Source: Candidatus Acidiferrum typicum
Lineage (GTDB): Bacteria; Acidobacteriota; Terriglobia; Acidiferrales; UBA7541
Direction: 5' to 3'
Assembly (NCBI GenBank): GCA_002478115.1
Contig: DLMH01000054.1
Span: 1 to 64,000, forward strand
DNA: 64,000 nt
Positions within the stretch are counted from its first letter, which is position 1, and the number at the start of each line of letters is the position of its first letter. A model generated the notes under the pieces. That model ran no database searches. It was not told the DNA's origin and saw nothing but the letters and a program-made list of their open reading frames with translations. The position numbers and the translations under genes are program-made. Below are positions 34,656-43,047 of this stretch, in pieces.

Positions 34656-34775
34656 ATGGCTGCTCGCCGCAATGCCGTTCTGCTTTTCGTCCTCATGGTG
34701 GCCTGGTGCGTGCCGTTACGCGCAGAGACTTTCGGCCACCGCCTAGCCATCCTTGGTCCTGATCCGTGTGGATGA
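34656..34775 (+). CDS. Small secreted peptide (39 residues), or remnant of a larger gene
   Basis: The ATG at 34656 has a GGAGTGAGG ribosome site close by. It begins with a signal-peptide-like segment (RRNAVLLFVLMVAWCVPLRA), then about 16 residues (ETFGHRLAILGPDPCG) to a stop. It could be a tiny exported peptide, or the 5' end of a decayed exported protein cut by a frameshift. No match is recognised. The PilZ-Sel1 gene begins 135 bases later in a different reading frame. Confidence 0.4.
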   Translation: MAARRNAVLLFVLMVAWCVPLRAETFGHRLAILGPDPCG

Positions 34776-34910
34776 TCCGGGAGCCACGACGCAGACTTGA
34801 GCGGAGTCTCGCTGCTTCGGCCTTCGCTTCTTTCAAAATGGGGATATCCGCGCCGGCATAGTTCCACACTTCAAAAAACTTCTGATACGTGGCCTCGAGG
34901 AAAGGTTAGA

Positions 34911-36461
34911 ATGCAGGCATTTGTTCCCGCTATGACCGTGGACACCGAGCGCCGCAAGAAACTTCGCAACCGCCCTCGCAGCCTCGTTTACGTGGAGCTT
35001 GAATCCGGCAACGGCGGGATGATGCGCGATCTTTCGGAAGAAGGATTTGCGCTGCGGGCGATGATGCCTTTGCGCGCCGGGGGAAAGACGCAGTTTGCAT
35101 TTTCGCTCGAGGAAGCGACGCGCATCAGCGGGGAAGGGCGGATCGTCTGGATCAAAGAAGATGGCCGCGTCGCGGGCATCGAATTCTGCGGGATTTCCCA
35201 TAGCGCTCGCGAACAGATTCGCGAATGGCTCGGCCGGGCCGATCAGCCCACTACACGTGAGCCCAAAGTGCCGGCAATTGCGGTTGCCGAGCCGCCTACG
35301 CGGGAAGAACTGCGCGAGGAAGCGCGTTCCACTCTTTCGCGCGTTGCGCAGCCATTCGATGAAGCCGCTAAGACCGCGCCTTCCCCTGAGGCGGAGATTG
35401 CGCCCAAGGTCATTCCCGAGCCGCCCAGGCATGAAGAGCCGGGCGGGGAGACTCGGTACGCCCTTCCGCGCGTCGTGCTTCCGTCTGTTGAAGCGGCTGA
35501 GACTTCGCTTTCGGCTGAGCCGGAGATTGCGCCTATTGCTATACCTCAACCCGCCGGGATTACTGACCTCGCAGAAGCTCCGACGGGGAGTGCCACCGCG
35601 CCCAGTCCAGAAATGCAAACCGAACTGTATGACATCTCGCCGGAGACGTTTCCGGTTGCCGCACTCGAACCGCTCCCAACAGAAACCGTGATTGAGCCGC
35701 TGCCCGAATTGCAGTGGGAATCCGAATTCAGCGAAGCGGTCGATTCTCGCCTGGCAAGCCGTATCCTGCTGACGCGCGCAATCGGCATCATGCTTCTTCT
35801 GACCCTGATCGCCAGCGCGGTGGTTTACCATCGCCAAGTTGGCCACGCGCTCATTTGGCTCGGCCAAGTCATTGCCGGCCCTGAAGAAGCGCCCCGTGCG
35901 CAATCTTTGGTCGCCGAGCCTCCCGCACAAGCCGCTCCCATGCCGGAGACCACAGTGCCTGTCAATTCGCCGGCTGTTTCTGAAAGTTCGGCTACTCCCT
36001 CGCCGCAGGGGGATCGCGCTGCCCCTTCAGAAACACAACCTGCGGCCACGAGCAGAGTCATCGAAGTGCCGCCCATCTTGCCCGCCGTGCCTCCTTCTTC
36101 CACGAAAACACCGAGCGTGCCTGTGCTTCAGCCAACCTCACAACAGAATCGCGTTCCCGCGCCGGCCAGTTCCCCCGGGACGGCCAGCGATAACGGCCAG
36201 CAGGAATACCAGCAAGCAGAGTACATCCTCCGCAACAGGAGCAGGGAGGCGGAACTGCCAGAAGCCGTGCGCCTGCTTTGGGTGGCCGTGGAGAAAGGAA
36301 ATGTCGGCGGCGAAGTGGCCCTCGCGGAGCTCTACCGGCAAGGCCAAGGCGTAGCGAAGAACTGCGCCCAGGCGCGTGTTCTGCTGACGGCTGCCGCGCG
36401 GAAGGGAAGCGCCGAAGCACAAAAGCATCTGGATGAACTTGTGCGGGATGGCTGCGAGTAA
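34911..36461 (+). CDS. PilZ domain protein with membrane helix and Sel1-like repeats
   Basis: The 516-residue protein starts with a PilZ domain (about 8-105): RRKKLRNRPRSLVYVELE (RxxxR) and DLSEEG (DxSxxG), then GRIVWIKEDGRVAGIEFCGIS. A long Pro/Glu/Ala-rich linker with near-repeated units (IAPKVIPEPPRHEE, IAPIAIPQPAG) follows. A membrane helix (ILLTRAIGIMLLLTLIASAVVY, about 285-306) comes next. A second Pro/Ser-rich linker leads to Sel1-type helical repeats near the C-terminus (EAVRLLWVAVEKGNVGGEVALAELYRQGQGVAKNCAQARVLLTAAARKGSAEAQKHL). It probably passes a c-di-GMP signal to protein partners. The start at 34911 has AAAGG upstream; the longer open frame to 34797 is not family-like. Confidence 0.8.
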   Translation: MQAFVPAMTVDTERRKKLRNRPRSLVYVELESGNGGMMRDLSEEGFALRAMMPLRAGGKTQFAFSLEEATRISGEGRIVWIKEDGRVAGIEFCGISHSAREQIREWLGRADQPTTREPKVPAIAVAEPPTREELREEARSTLSRVAQPFDEAAKTAPSPEAEIAPKVIPEPPRHEEPGGETRYALPRVVLPSVEAAETSLSAEPEIAPIAIPQPAGITDLAEAPTGSATAPSPEMQTELYDISPETFPVAALEPLPTETVIEPLPELQWESEFSEAVDSRLASRILLTRAIGIMLLLTLIASAVVYHRQVGHALIWLGQVIAGPEEAPRAQSLVAEPPAQAAPMPETTVPVNSPAVSESSATPSPQGDRAAPSETQPAATSRVIEVPPILPAVPPSSTKTPSVPVLQPTSQQNRVPAPASSPGTASDNGQQEYQQAEYILRNRSREAELPEAVRLLWVAVEKGNVGGEVALAELYRQGQGVAKNCAQARVLLTAAARKGSAEAQKHLDELVRDGCE

Positions 36462-36539
36462 TTTTGGAGTGAGCGAATTTTGGCGCGCCCTCGAAGGGGC
36501 CGCTAGCAATCGGAGTAGACTAGGTCGAGGAGGATCACA

Positions 36540-37163
36540 GTGTACTGTTCCAAATGTGGTGCGGTTCTCGCCGCGGACGCCGCGTTTTGTGTGTCCTGCG
36601 GAATTCCAGTGGTGCGTGGGGCGCTTGCGGGTGCGGCGGGGCTTCCCGTGCCAGCGAACGTGGGAGTCGCGGGGTTCAGCACAACGCGCAGCGTGACTTA
36701 CGCGGGATTCTGGTTGCGCTTCGTGGCCTATCTGATTGACGGCGTGATTCTGGGAATTGCAATATTTGCGCTGGTCATTCCGCTGTTATTCCTGACAGGG
36801 TTGGCGGCGACACTCGAGAGGTTGCCGCATCATCTGGACGGACAAATCAGTCCGGCGGCGATTGCCGCGATTGTTTTGCTGGCTCTCACCTTTGCCGCGG
36901 TCGCCGTCGTGTTGAAGTGGCTGTACTTTGCGTATCTCGAGAGCGGAGAGAAGCAGGCGACGTGGGGCAAACAGGCGCTGGGTTTGTACGTGACGGACGG
37001 CGCGGCAGAGCACATTTCGTTCGGGCGGGCTTCCGGGCGATTTTTCGCGAAGATGATTTCCGGGCTGATTCCCCTGGGCATCGGCTACATCATGGCGGGA
37101 TTCACGGAGAGGAAGCAGGCGCTACACGACATGATCGCAGGGTGCCTGGTGTTGCGCCGCTAG
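36540..37163 (+). CDS. RDD family membrane protein with N-terminal zinc ribbon
   Basis: The 207-residue protein starts GTG TAC TGT with a strong GAGGAGGATCACA ribosome region. Residues 2-22 are a zinc ribbon (YCSKCGAVL then FCVSCGIPV, two Cys-x2-Cys pairs). The RDD domain follows with three membrane helices: GFWLRFVAYLIDGVILGIAIFALVIP (Arg and Asp of the family name), then IAAIVLLALTFAAVAVVLKWLYF, and a C-terminal part FFAKMISGLIPLGIGYIMAGFTERKQALHDMIAGCLVLRR. RDD proteins are thought to move ions or small solutes, but few are proven. Confidence 0.87.
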   Translation: MYCSKCGAVLAADAAFCVSCGIPVVRGALAGAAGLPVPANVGVAGFSTTRSVTYAGFWLRFVAYLIDGVILGIAIFALVIPLLFLTGLAATLERLPHHLDGQISPAAIAAIVLLALTFAAVAVVLKWLYFAYLESGEKQATWGKQALGLYVTDGAAEHISFGRASGRFFAKMISGLIPLGIGYIMAGFTERKQALHDMIAGCLVLRR

Positions 37164-37198
37164 TGTTGTGTCCCGGAGATACAAAGAAAAAGTGCGGA

Positions 37199-37270
37199 GT
37201 CCTCAGGGACTAAAGCCCTTTTCTTTGCAATGGCTCTTGTCAGGGCTGAAGCCCTGACCCCCTAAGGAGA
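37199..37270 (+). repeat. A-family repeat (short variant)
   Basis: The unit reads gtcctcagggactaaagccc, a spacer, then gtcagggctgaagccctgac and cccctaagga. Both stems differ from the consensus yet still pair. The rest of 37164-37328 is empty. Confidence 0.65.
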
Positions 37271-37328
37271 AATGCACCGAACTTACGGGACGCGATACGA
37301 GCTTGCGATGACGAATTGGAGTGAGGGG

Positions 37329-38030
37329 TTAGACGGGCGCCAGAGTCTGTTCAACGATACGGCCGTCGAAGAGATGCAGGGTACGCTCCGCGTGATGGGC
37401 GTAGCGTGGGTCGTGGGTGACCATGCAGATGGTTGCGCCATTGGCGTGAAGTTCCTTCAGCAGATCCATTACGGCGTCGCCGTTCTTGGAGTCTAAATTT
37501 CCAGTCGGCTCATCGGCCAAGAGAATCAAGGGATCGCCCACCAAGGCCCGGGCCACGGCGACGCGCTGTTGCTGGCCGCCGGAAAGCTGCGCGGGATAGT
37601 GCTTGGAGCGATGCGCCATTTCGACGCGTTGCAGCGCGGCTTGTACTTTCTCCTTGCGTTCGGCGGAGGCCATGCCGCGATAGGTCAGGGGGAGTTCGAC
37701 ATTTTCGTAGACGGTGAGATCACCGATCAGGTTAAAGGCCTGAAAGATGAAGCCGATTTCGCGGTTGCGAATGCGCGAGCGATCGCTGAGCTTGAGGCTG
37801 GAAACCGGTTTGCCGTTCAGGAAGTAATTTCCCTCGGTTGGCGAATCGAGGAGGCCGAGGATGGCGAGCAGTGTGGATTTGCCGCATCCCGAAGGGCCGG
37901 CGATAGCGAGGTATTCGCCCTTTTTGATTTCGAGATCGATTGCGGACAAGGCGTGAGTCTCAAGCTCGTCGGTGAAGAAGATTTTGCTGACGCCTTGCAT
38001 CTTGATGAGCATGCCGTTTGGTGAAGCCAT
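37329..38030 (-). CDS. ABC transporter ATP-binding protein (MacB/LolD type)
   Basis: The 233-residue ATPase has Walker A GPSGCGKST (about 45-53), a Q-loop FIFQAFNL, signature LSGGQQQRVAVARAL (about 148-162), Walker B ILLADEPTGNLDS and H-loop VTHD. The TGNLDS and AFNLI features mark the MacB/LolD/FtsE branch, which powers FtsX-like permeases. The upstream adaptor and FtsX-type permease on the same strand are its likely partners, but a 238-base gap full of repeats intervenes. The ATG has a GGAGG site about 9 bases upstream. Likely role: lipid, peptide or drug export. Confidence 0.9.
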   Translation of the reverse strand: MASPNGMLIKMQGVSKIFFTDELETHALSAIDLEIKKGEYLAIAGPSGCGKSTLLAILGLLDSPTEGNYFLNGKPVSSLKLSDRSRIRNREIGFIFQAFNLIGDLTVYENVELPLTYRGMASAERKEKVQAALQRVEMAHRSKHYPAQLSGGQQQRVAVARALVGDPLILLADEPTGNLDSKNGDAVMDLLKELHANGATICMVTHDPRYAHHAERTLHLFDGRIVEQTLAPV

Positions 38031-38061
38031 GCGAACAGCCTCCGAGATGGAATGCCTGGAA

Positions 38062-38240
38062 CCTTTCTTCAGGGGCTAAAGCCCATTCGTGCTCGGGGCT
38101 TCACGCCGGGGTTGAAACCCCGGCGTCCTGAAGAGAAAAACAAAACCGAGAGAAACCCAAGAACCGACCCCAAAAGGCGGGGTCGGCCACTACAAACCCA
38201 AGAGAAAAGCGCCCGCCTCAGAAGGCGGCCGCTACAAGAG
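38062..38240 (+). repeat. A-family repeat followed by two C-family hairpins inside the transporter operon
   Basis: Positions 38062-38135 are an A repeat (ttcaggggctaaagcccat and gccggggttgaaaccccggc). C hairpins follow. The first is at about 38165-38188 (ccgacccc, aaaaggc, ggggtcgg) with ccactac. The second is at about 38213-38230 (ccgcct, caga, aggcgg) with ccgctac. Each has an aaacccaaga lead. They sit between the adaptor and ATPase genes of one apparent operon. Confidence 0.7.
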
Positions 38241-38268
38241 CAAGAAAAAGGCATCCATGAGATGGCTC

Positions 38269-39522
38269 CTAGCGCAAACGAATGCGGTCAAAAGCATCCC
38301 AGGCGGACATATCGGAGAGGATGACTTTGTCTCCGGACTTGAGGCCTTGTAGGATTTCGACGGTGTTGACGGAAGTTTTGCCGAGCTTGACGTTGGTGCG
38401 GACGGCTTCCGAGCCGCCGTCAACCAATTTGAACAGGCCGATCGTGCTGTCGGATTGGCCGTGGACGGGGCGGCCCACGTAGAAAACATCTTTCAGGTTT
38501 TCGATTTCGATGGTGCCGTCGACGCTGAGGTCGGGCCGCGCACCCAGGGGGAGGGGGCCGGTGATTTCAACGTCAACGGTAACGGTGCCGTTTTGCACGG
38601 AGGGGTCGATGCGCGAGACGCGCCCCTGGACCACGCCGTTTCTGGTGTCAATGGAGGCCTTCTGGCCGATGACCACATCCTTGGCTTGCGATTCGGCGAT
38701 CTTGATTTCGGCTTTGAGGCGCTTGGGATCGGCGACGCGGGCAAGATTCGTTCCCGGCGTGACGTGCTGGCCGACTTCAACGGGAACGACTTGAAGCACG
38801 CCCTGGATGCCGGCGCGAACGTGAAGGGCATCGGCTTCGCTGCGTTTCAGGTCGTAGAGGGCGCGCTGCTGGTCGACGCGGGATTGTTGTGCCAGGAGGC
38901 GCGCTTTTGCGGAGTCCGCGGCGTTTGTGGTGCGATCTTCCTCGAGTTGCAAGCGAATCGTGAGCTGTTCTTCTTTCACTTTCGACAGCTTCTCGGTGAC
39001 ATCGGCACTAAGACCTTGGGCGCGGAGCTTTTCGTCCATTTCGTGCTGGATTTTGGCTTGCTCGTAATCGCTGCGGACCACGGCAGTGGCAGCTTTCTGA
39101 TTGAGGAGATCACTGTTGAGTTGGACTTTGAGGTTCTCGTAGTCCGCTTGGGCGGCTTTCAATTGATATTCGGCGTCGAGCACGTCGCGTTGCAATTCCG
39201 GATTGGTGAGTTCCAAGATGACGCTGCCGGGCTGCACGATGGCGCCGGGTTGCATCAGGATACGATCCACGCGGGAATCGGTTTGTGCGGGAATCCAGCG
39301 GATGTCCTCGGGGACAAGCGTCCCGGTGCCATGGACCTCGATGAGCAACGGCCCGCGCTTTACTTCGTCGGTCCAGACGGTGGCTTTATCAACCGAAGGA
39401 GCGGCGGGGCGGAGCCACGAGACGCCATAGGTGACGCCCGCGACGGAAATTATCGCGATACCGACGTAGACAATGCGGCGGATCTTTTTAGTGTGGGCGT
39501 TTGACGGGCGTTGGATGTCCAT
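38269..39522 (-). CDS. Periplasmic adaptor subunit of an ABC efflux system (MacA/HlyD-like)
   Basis: The 417-residue protein has an N-terminal membrane anchor (RRIVYVGIAIISVAGVTYGVSWL, about 15-37). A split lipoyl/barrel-sandwich domain (VHGTGTLVPEDIRWIPAQTDSRVDRILMQPGAIVQPGSVILEL) is interrupted by a long coiled-coil hairpin (about 105-220), followed by beta-barrel and membrane-proximal parts (VSRIDPSVQNGTVTVDVEI). This is the membrane-fusion layout of MacA-type adaptors that connect an inner membrane ABC transporter to an outer membrane channel. It ends 13 bases after the FtsX-like permease's stop, so the two are co-transcribed. Confidence 0.88.
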   Translation of the reverse strand: MDIQRPSNAHTKKIRRIVYVGIAIISVAGVTYGVSWLRPAAPSVDKATVWTDEVKRGPLLIEVHGTGTLVPEDIRWIPAQTDSRVDRILMQPGAIVQPGSVILELTNPELQRDVLDAEYQLKAAQADYENLKVQLNSDLLNQKAATAVVRSDYEQAKIQHEMDEKLRAQGLSADVTEKLSKVKEEQLTIRLQLEEDRTTNAADSAKARLLAQQSRVDQQRALYDLKRSEADALHVRAGIQGVLQVVPVEVGQHVTPGTNLARVADPKRLKAEIKIAESQAKDVVIGQKASIDTRNGVVQGRVSRIDPSVQNGTVTVDVEITGPLPLGARPDLSVDGTIEIENLKDVFYVGRPVHGQSDSTIGLFKLVDGGSEAVRTNVKLGKTSVNTVEILQGLKSGDKVILSDMSAWDAFDRIRLR

Positions 39523-39535
39523 TGGTTTTCTGTCT

Positions 39536-42199
39536 CTACTCGTAGCGGAGGACGATCATGGGATCGACGCGGGTGGCGCGGCAGGCCGGGATGTAGCAGG
39601 CCACAAGCGCCACGGCGACAACGACGAACGCTACGGTTGCGAGGGTGAGCAGATCGTTCGCGCTGACACCAAAAAGCAGGCTACCGATCAGACGGCCCGC
39701 AAAAACCGCGGTGATCACTCCTGCGACCAGACCAACTATGACTGGTGCCATGCCCTGACGAAGCACCATGCGGAGCAAATCTTGCAGGTTGGCGCCGAGG
39801 GCCATGCGAATACCCAATTCCTGGCGACGCTGCTCGACGGAGTATCCGACAACGCCGAAGATTCCGAGCGCAGCGAGCAGAAGCGAGGACAAAGCAAACA
39901 ACATCGCGAGAAACATTGGGAAGCGACGCGCGTCAAGCGAGTGGGAGACGATTTGCGACATGGGGCGGAGGGTTGTGAGGGGCACGTCGGGGTCAATGTT
40001 GCGAATCAGGTCGCGGACCGGGCCAGCATAGATGGCGGGGCCTCTCACGGTGCGGAGGACGATTGAGGCGGATGTGGGAACAGAGATGGTGTTGAACCAG
40101 GTAGGCACGTAAACCATCATGAGCGGAGGCATATCGAGCTGGACAGTGCGAATATCGCCAACGACACCGACTACTTCGGCGGGGACATCCGGGCCCCACT
40201 GGGTAATGCAGATTTGGCCGATGGGATTCTTTCCGGGCCAGAAGCGTTCGGCAACGTTTTGCGAGACCACGACGATTTTTCGATCGTGGTCGGCGGGTCC
40301 AAAGATCCTGCCCTGCAATAAGGCGATACCCATGGCCGAGAAATAATCCGGGCTGACAGGGCGATAGTTGGCGATGGGGGTTTCGGCTTGTGTTTGCGGG
40401 GCGCCGGGAATGTTAATTCCGGTCACGCTGCCTTCGCCTCCGAGCGGAGGGATGCTCACCCAGCCGGCGGCTTGAATACCGGGAAGCGATTGAAGGCCTG
40501 CCAGGACCCTGTCGTAAAAATGCAGGCGATCCGCAGGCTGAGAATAGTTTTGCGGGGGCAGGTCAACACCGGCAATTAGGACATTTTCAACGGTGAAGCC
40601 GGTGTGAACACGGAGGAGCTGCCCGAGGCTGGCTATCAACAGACCCGCAAGAATCAAAAGCAGAGTGGTAAGTCCAACTTCGAAGCTAACCAGACTTTCG
40701 CGAAGGCGGCGAGTTCGACGGCTTTCTGTCGTGGCCGTAACGCCCGACTTGAGAGCGTCAACAGGCTGGGAACGAGTGATGCGCCAGGCGGGGAAGACTC
40801 CGAAAAAAGAGGCCGCGGCAATGGAAATGGCCAGAGCGAACAGAAGGACACGCGCATCCATGTTCACTTCGTCAAGACGCGGAATGCCTGGAGGCGCTAA
40901 ACGTACCAGCCACTTCACAGCGAAACCAGCGATCCAGATTCCCAGCGCGCCGCCGGCAAAACTAAGCAGGAAAGTCTCGGTGAGCAACTGGCGAATGATG
41001 CGCGCCTGTGTGGCGCCCAGCGATGCTCGTATCGCGGCTTCGCGCATACGTCCAGGAACACGCGCGAGCAGCAAACTCGCAAGATTGGCGCAGACAATGA
41101 GGAGGACAGCTCCAACGGCGGCAAGGAGAAAAAGGAGGCCGCGGCGGGCGGGTCCGACCACTTCGGTTTCGAGAGGCAGGAGCGTGCCCAGGAGATCGAC
41201 ACCTTCGTTGGCCCGTCTGGCAATTTGTGACTGGACGACGTTCAGTTCAGCGAGAGCTTGGTCCTGAGTTACGCCGGGGCTGAGGCGTGCGACGGCGGCG
41301 AAATCGAATTCGCCGATGAGGCTCTGCTCATAGGACTCCGGGCCGTTCAGGGGCTTGAAAAAGGCGAGGCGAGAGTAACTGTCCGCCCCTCCGAGGACCT
41401 GGGGAAATGGAAATGACGCGGGGAGGATGCCGACGATTTCGTGAGGGACGCCATCAAGCGTTATCGTTTTACCGATGGCGGACGGATCACCCTGGAAGCG
41501 GTTGCGCCAGAATGCGTCAGTGAGGATGAGGACACGGCCACGGCCGGAGTCGTCCTCCTCGGGGCGAAAAGTCCTGCCGAGGGCAGGGTGGGTTCCGAGC
41601 ACTGAGAAAATATTCGCGGAGGCGCGGACACCGTGAAGGACTTCGGGCTCGTCATGGCCAGTCAGATCGGCGGTAGTTGATTCGGCAATGGCCACGTCCG
41701 CGAACGCATGGACTTGCTTTTGCCAAATATGAAAGTCGGGCAGATTGGCGCTCAGCGTCGGATAAAACTTGGCGAGCTGTGGCACAATTTCGCGGACAAG
41801 GTAAAGCCGTTGGGGATCACGATATGCGAGAGGGCGAAGAAGCGCGCTGTTCACAACCGAGAAGATGGCAGTGGTAGCACCGATGCCAAGGGCGAGGGTG
41901 AGGATGGCGATGGCGGTGAAGCCAGGGGACTTGCGGAACATGCGCAGGGCGAAGCGAAGATCCTGGTGGAGGACATCGAGGACGGGAATACCACGGGAAT
42001 CGCGATGTTGCTCTTTGGCTTGTTGTGCGCCGCCGAATTGGATTAGGGCTTGGCGGCGGGCTTCGGCGGGGGACATGCCATTGCGAAGATTATCTTCGAT
42101 GGCCAATTCGAGATGGGAGGACATTTCCGCTTCGAGGTCTTGATCGAGTTGCGAACGGCGGAAGAAGGAAGCCAAGCGCTGCAGGAAGCGGAGGTTCAT
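39536..42199 (-). CDS. Acidobacterial-type duplicated permease (FtsX-like, ADOP family)
   Basis: The 887-residue protein opens with a conserved cytosolic segment (FFRRSQLDQDLEAEMSSHLELAIEDNLRNGMSPAEARRQALIQFGG) typical of ADOP permeases. Two FtsX/MacB-type modules follow. The first is LRFALRMFRKSPGFTAIAILTLALGIGATTAIFSVVNSALL, a periplasmic part, then three helices. The second begins near residue 390 and ends MVLRQGMAPVIVGLVAGVITAVFAGRLIGSLLFGV...TRVDPMIVLRYE. It exports an unknown substrate. The ATG at 42199 has only a weak ribosome site; the upstream frame (MCDESLF) is translation of a B-family repeat. A PadR regulator lies upstream, and adaptor and ATPase genes downstream. Confidence 0.9.
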   Translation of the reverse strand: MNLRFLQRLASFFRRSQLDQDLEAEMSSHLELAIEDNLRNGMSPAEARRQALIQFGGAQQAKEQHRDSRGIPVLDVLHQDLRFALRMFRKSPGFTAIAILTLALGIGATTAIFSVVNSALLRPLAYRDPQRLYLVREIVPQLAKFYPTLSANLPDFHIWQKQVHAFADVAIAESTTADLTGHDEPEVLHGVRASANIFSVLGTHPALGRTFRPEEDDSGRGRVLILTDAFWRNRFQGDPSAIGKTITLDGVPHEIVGILPASFPFPQVLGGADSYSRLAFFKPLNGPESYEQSLIGEFDFAAVARLSPGVTQDQALAELNVVQSQIARRANEGVDLLGTLLPLETEVVGPARRGLLFLLAAVGAVLLIVCANLASLLLARVPGRMREAAIRASLGATQARIIRQLLTETFLLSFAGGALGIWIAGFAVKWLVRLAPPGIPRLDEVNMDARVLLFALAISIAAASFFGVFPAWRITRSQPVDALKSGVTATTESRRTRRLRESLVSFEVGLTTLLLILAGLLIASLGQLLRVHTGFTVENVLIAGVDLPPQNYSQPADRLHFYDRVLAGLQSLPGIQAAGWVSIPPLGGEGSVTGINIPGAPQTQAETPIANYRPVSPDYFSAMGIALLQGRIFGPADHDRKIVVVSQNVAERFWPGKNPIGQICITQWGPDVPAEVVGVVGDIRTVQLDMPPLMMVYVPTWFNTISVPTSASIVLRTVRGPAIYAGPVRDLIRNIDPDVPLTTLRPMSQIVSHSLDARRFPMFLAMLFALSSLLLAALGIFGVVGYSVEQRRQELGIRMALGANLQDLLRMVLRQGMAPVIVGLVAGVITAVFAGRLIGSLLFGVSANDLLTLATVAFVVVAVALVACYIPACRATRVDPMIVLRYE

Positions 42200-42242
42200 T
42201 TGTGGGCCCCCGCGAATCGTGATTGGTGATACGTAGAAGACG

Positions 42243-42396
42243 AAGAGAGATTCATCGCACAAATAACGTGCGATGGAAACCCGTACCTCGCTTCGCTCGG
42301 AATGACGGGTTGCTTGTACCCGAGGGCAAAGAGGAGAGAATCTGCGCCGTTCCAGCGGAAGAGCCCACCCTCACAAAACGAGGATGGGGCACCCTC
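42243..42396 (+). repeat. B-family repeat and C-family hairpin between padR and the permease
   Basis: Positions 42243-42309 are a B element: gagagattcatcgcac, aaata, acgtgcgatgg, then ccgtacctcgcttcgctcggaatgac. Positions about 42362-42394 hold ccaccctc, acaaaac, gaggatggggcaccc, the same C stem as at 4594-4624. They sit within a presumed regulator-transporter operon. Confidence 0.65.
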
Positions 42397-42437
42397 AAGA
42401 TTCATTGGGCAGAGGCGTGACAAAAAAGGCGTGGCAA

Positions 42438-42794
42438 TCATGATTTGCCCCCCTCTTCCTCGGGCATGGCGAGGACGCGGTTCATTACGAGAGAGAGCCT
42501 CTGCCAGTACGCGGCATCTTCGGAGAGCTGTTTGCGGCCGGCTTTGGTGATCGAATAAAACTTGGCCTTGCGATTGTTGTCGGAAGTGCCCCATTCGGCG
42601 GAAATCCAGCCGCGCTGCTGAAGGCGGACGAGCGAGGCGTAGATAGTGCCCTGGTTGAGGAGGACTTCATTGCCGCTGACCTGCTCGATGCGACGGGCGA
42701 TGCCGTAGCCGTGAAGCGAGCCCATGGCGGCGAGGGTTTGCAGGACCATGAGGTCGAGAGTGCCCTGGAGAAGATCAAGTTTGGAATCGCTCAT
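42438..42794 (-). CDS. PadR family transcriptional regulator
   Basis: The 118-residue winged-helix protein reads LDLLQGTLDLMVLQTLAAMGSLHGYGIARRIEQVSGNEVLLNQGTIYASLVRLQQRGWISAEWGTSDNNRKAKFYSITKAGRKQL, the compact PadR pattern, with a short C-terminal dimerisation helix. PadR proteins repress nearby transporter genes until a ligand binds. The AGGAG ribosome site is 6 bases before the ATG at 42794. The permease follows on the same strand after a repeat. Such PadR-ADOP pairs are common in acidobacteria (established pattern). Confidence 0.9.
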   Translation of the reverse strand: MSDSKLDLLQGTLDLMVLQTLAAMGSLHGYGIARRIEQVSGNEVLLNQGTIYASLVRLQQRGWISAEWGTSDNNRKAKFYSITKAGRKQLSEDAAYWQRLSLVMNRVLAMPEEEGGKS

Positions 42795-42835
42795 GAGGTC
42801 TCCTGTGTGATGACCACATGAGCATAGCACGTCTT

Positions 42836-42852
42836 CTGTGGGAATGCCACAG
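42836..42852 (-). promoter_or_regulatory. Candidate PadR operator
   Basis: A perfect inverted repeat, ctgtgg (42836-42841) and ccacag (42847-42852), with a 5-base spacer, lies 42 bases upstream of the padR start. A weak -10-like TATGCT on the reverse strand (about 42812-42817) lies between. The site is unproven. Confidence 0.35.
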
Positions 42853-42920
42853 GAAAAGCCGTGCTTACCGATTGCGGCTCTAGTGCCCAATTGCTCGCGC
42901 GTCGCAGGGTGGATACAAAC

Positions 42921-43047
42921 CTTTCTTCAGGGGCTTCCGCCAAAAATCGGCGGACGCAAAAGGCGCGAAAGCCCATTGGTTCTAGAAGCTTTACGCCGGG
43001 GCTGAAGCCCCGGCCTCCTAAAGAAAAGACTTTTTCCGCAATTCGTG
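42921..43047 (+). repeat. A-family repeat interrupted by a 32-base double hairpin
   Basis: The A unit runs from cctttcttcag to ttttccgcaattcgtg. Its first hairpin, normally ggggctaaagccc, is split after ggggct (ends 42935) and resumes at aaagccc (42968). The 32 inserted bases (42936-42967) form two back-to-back hairpins: tccgcc...ggcgga and cgc...gcg. The right half, gccggggctgaagccccggc, is intact. Confidence 0.8.
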
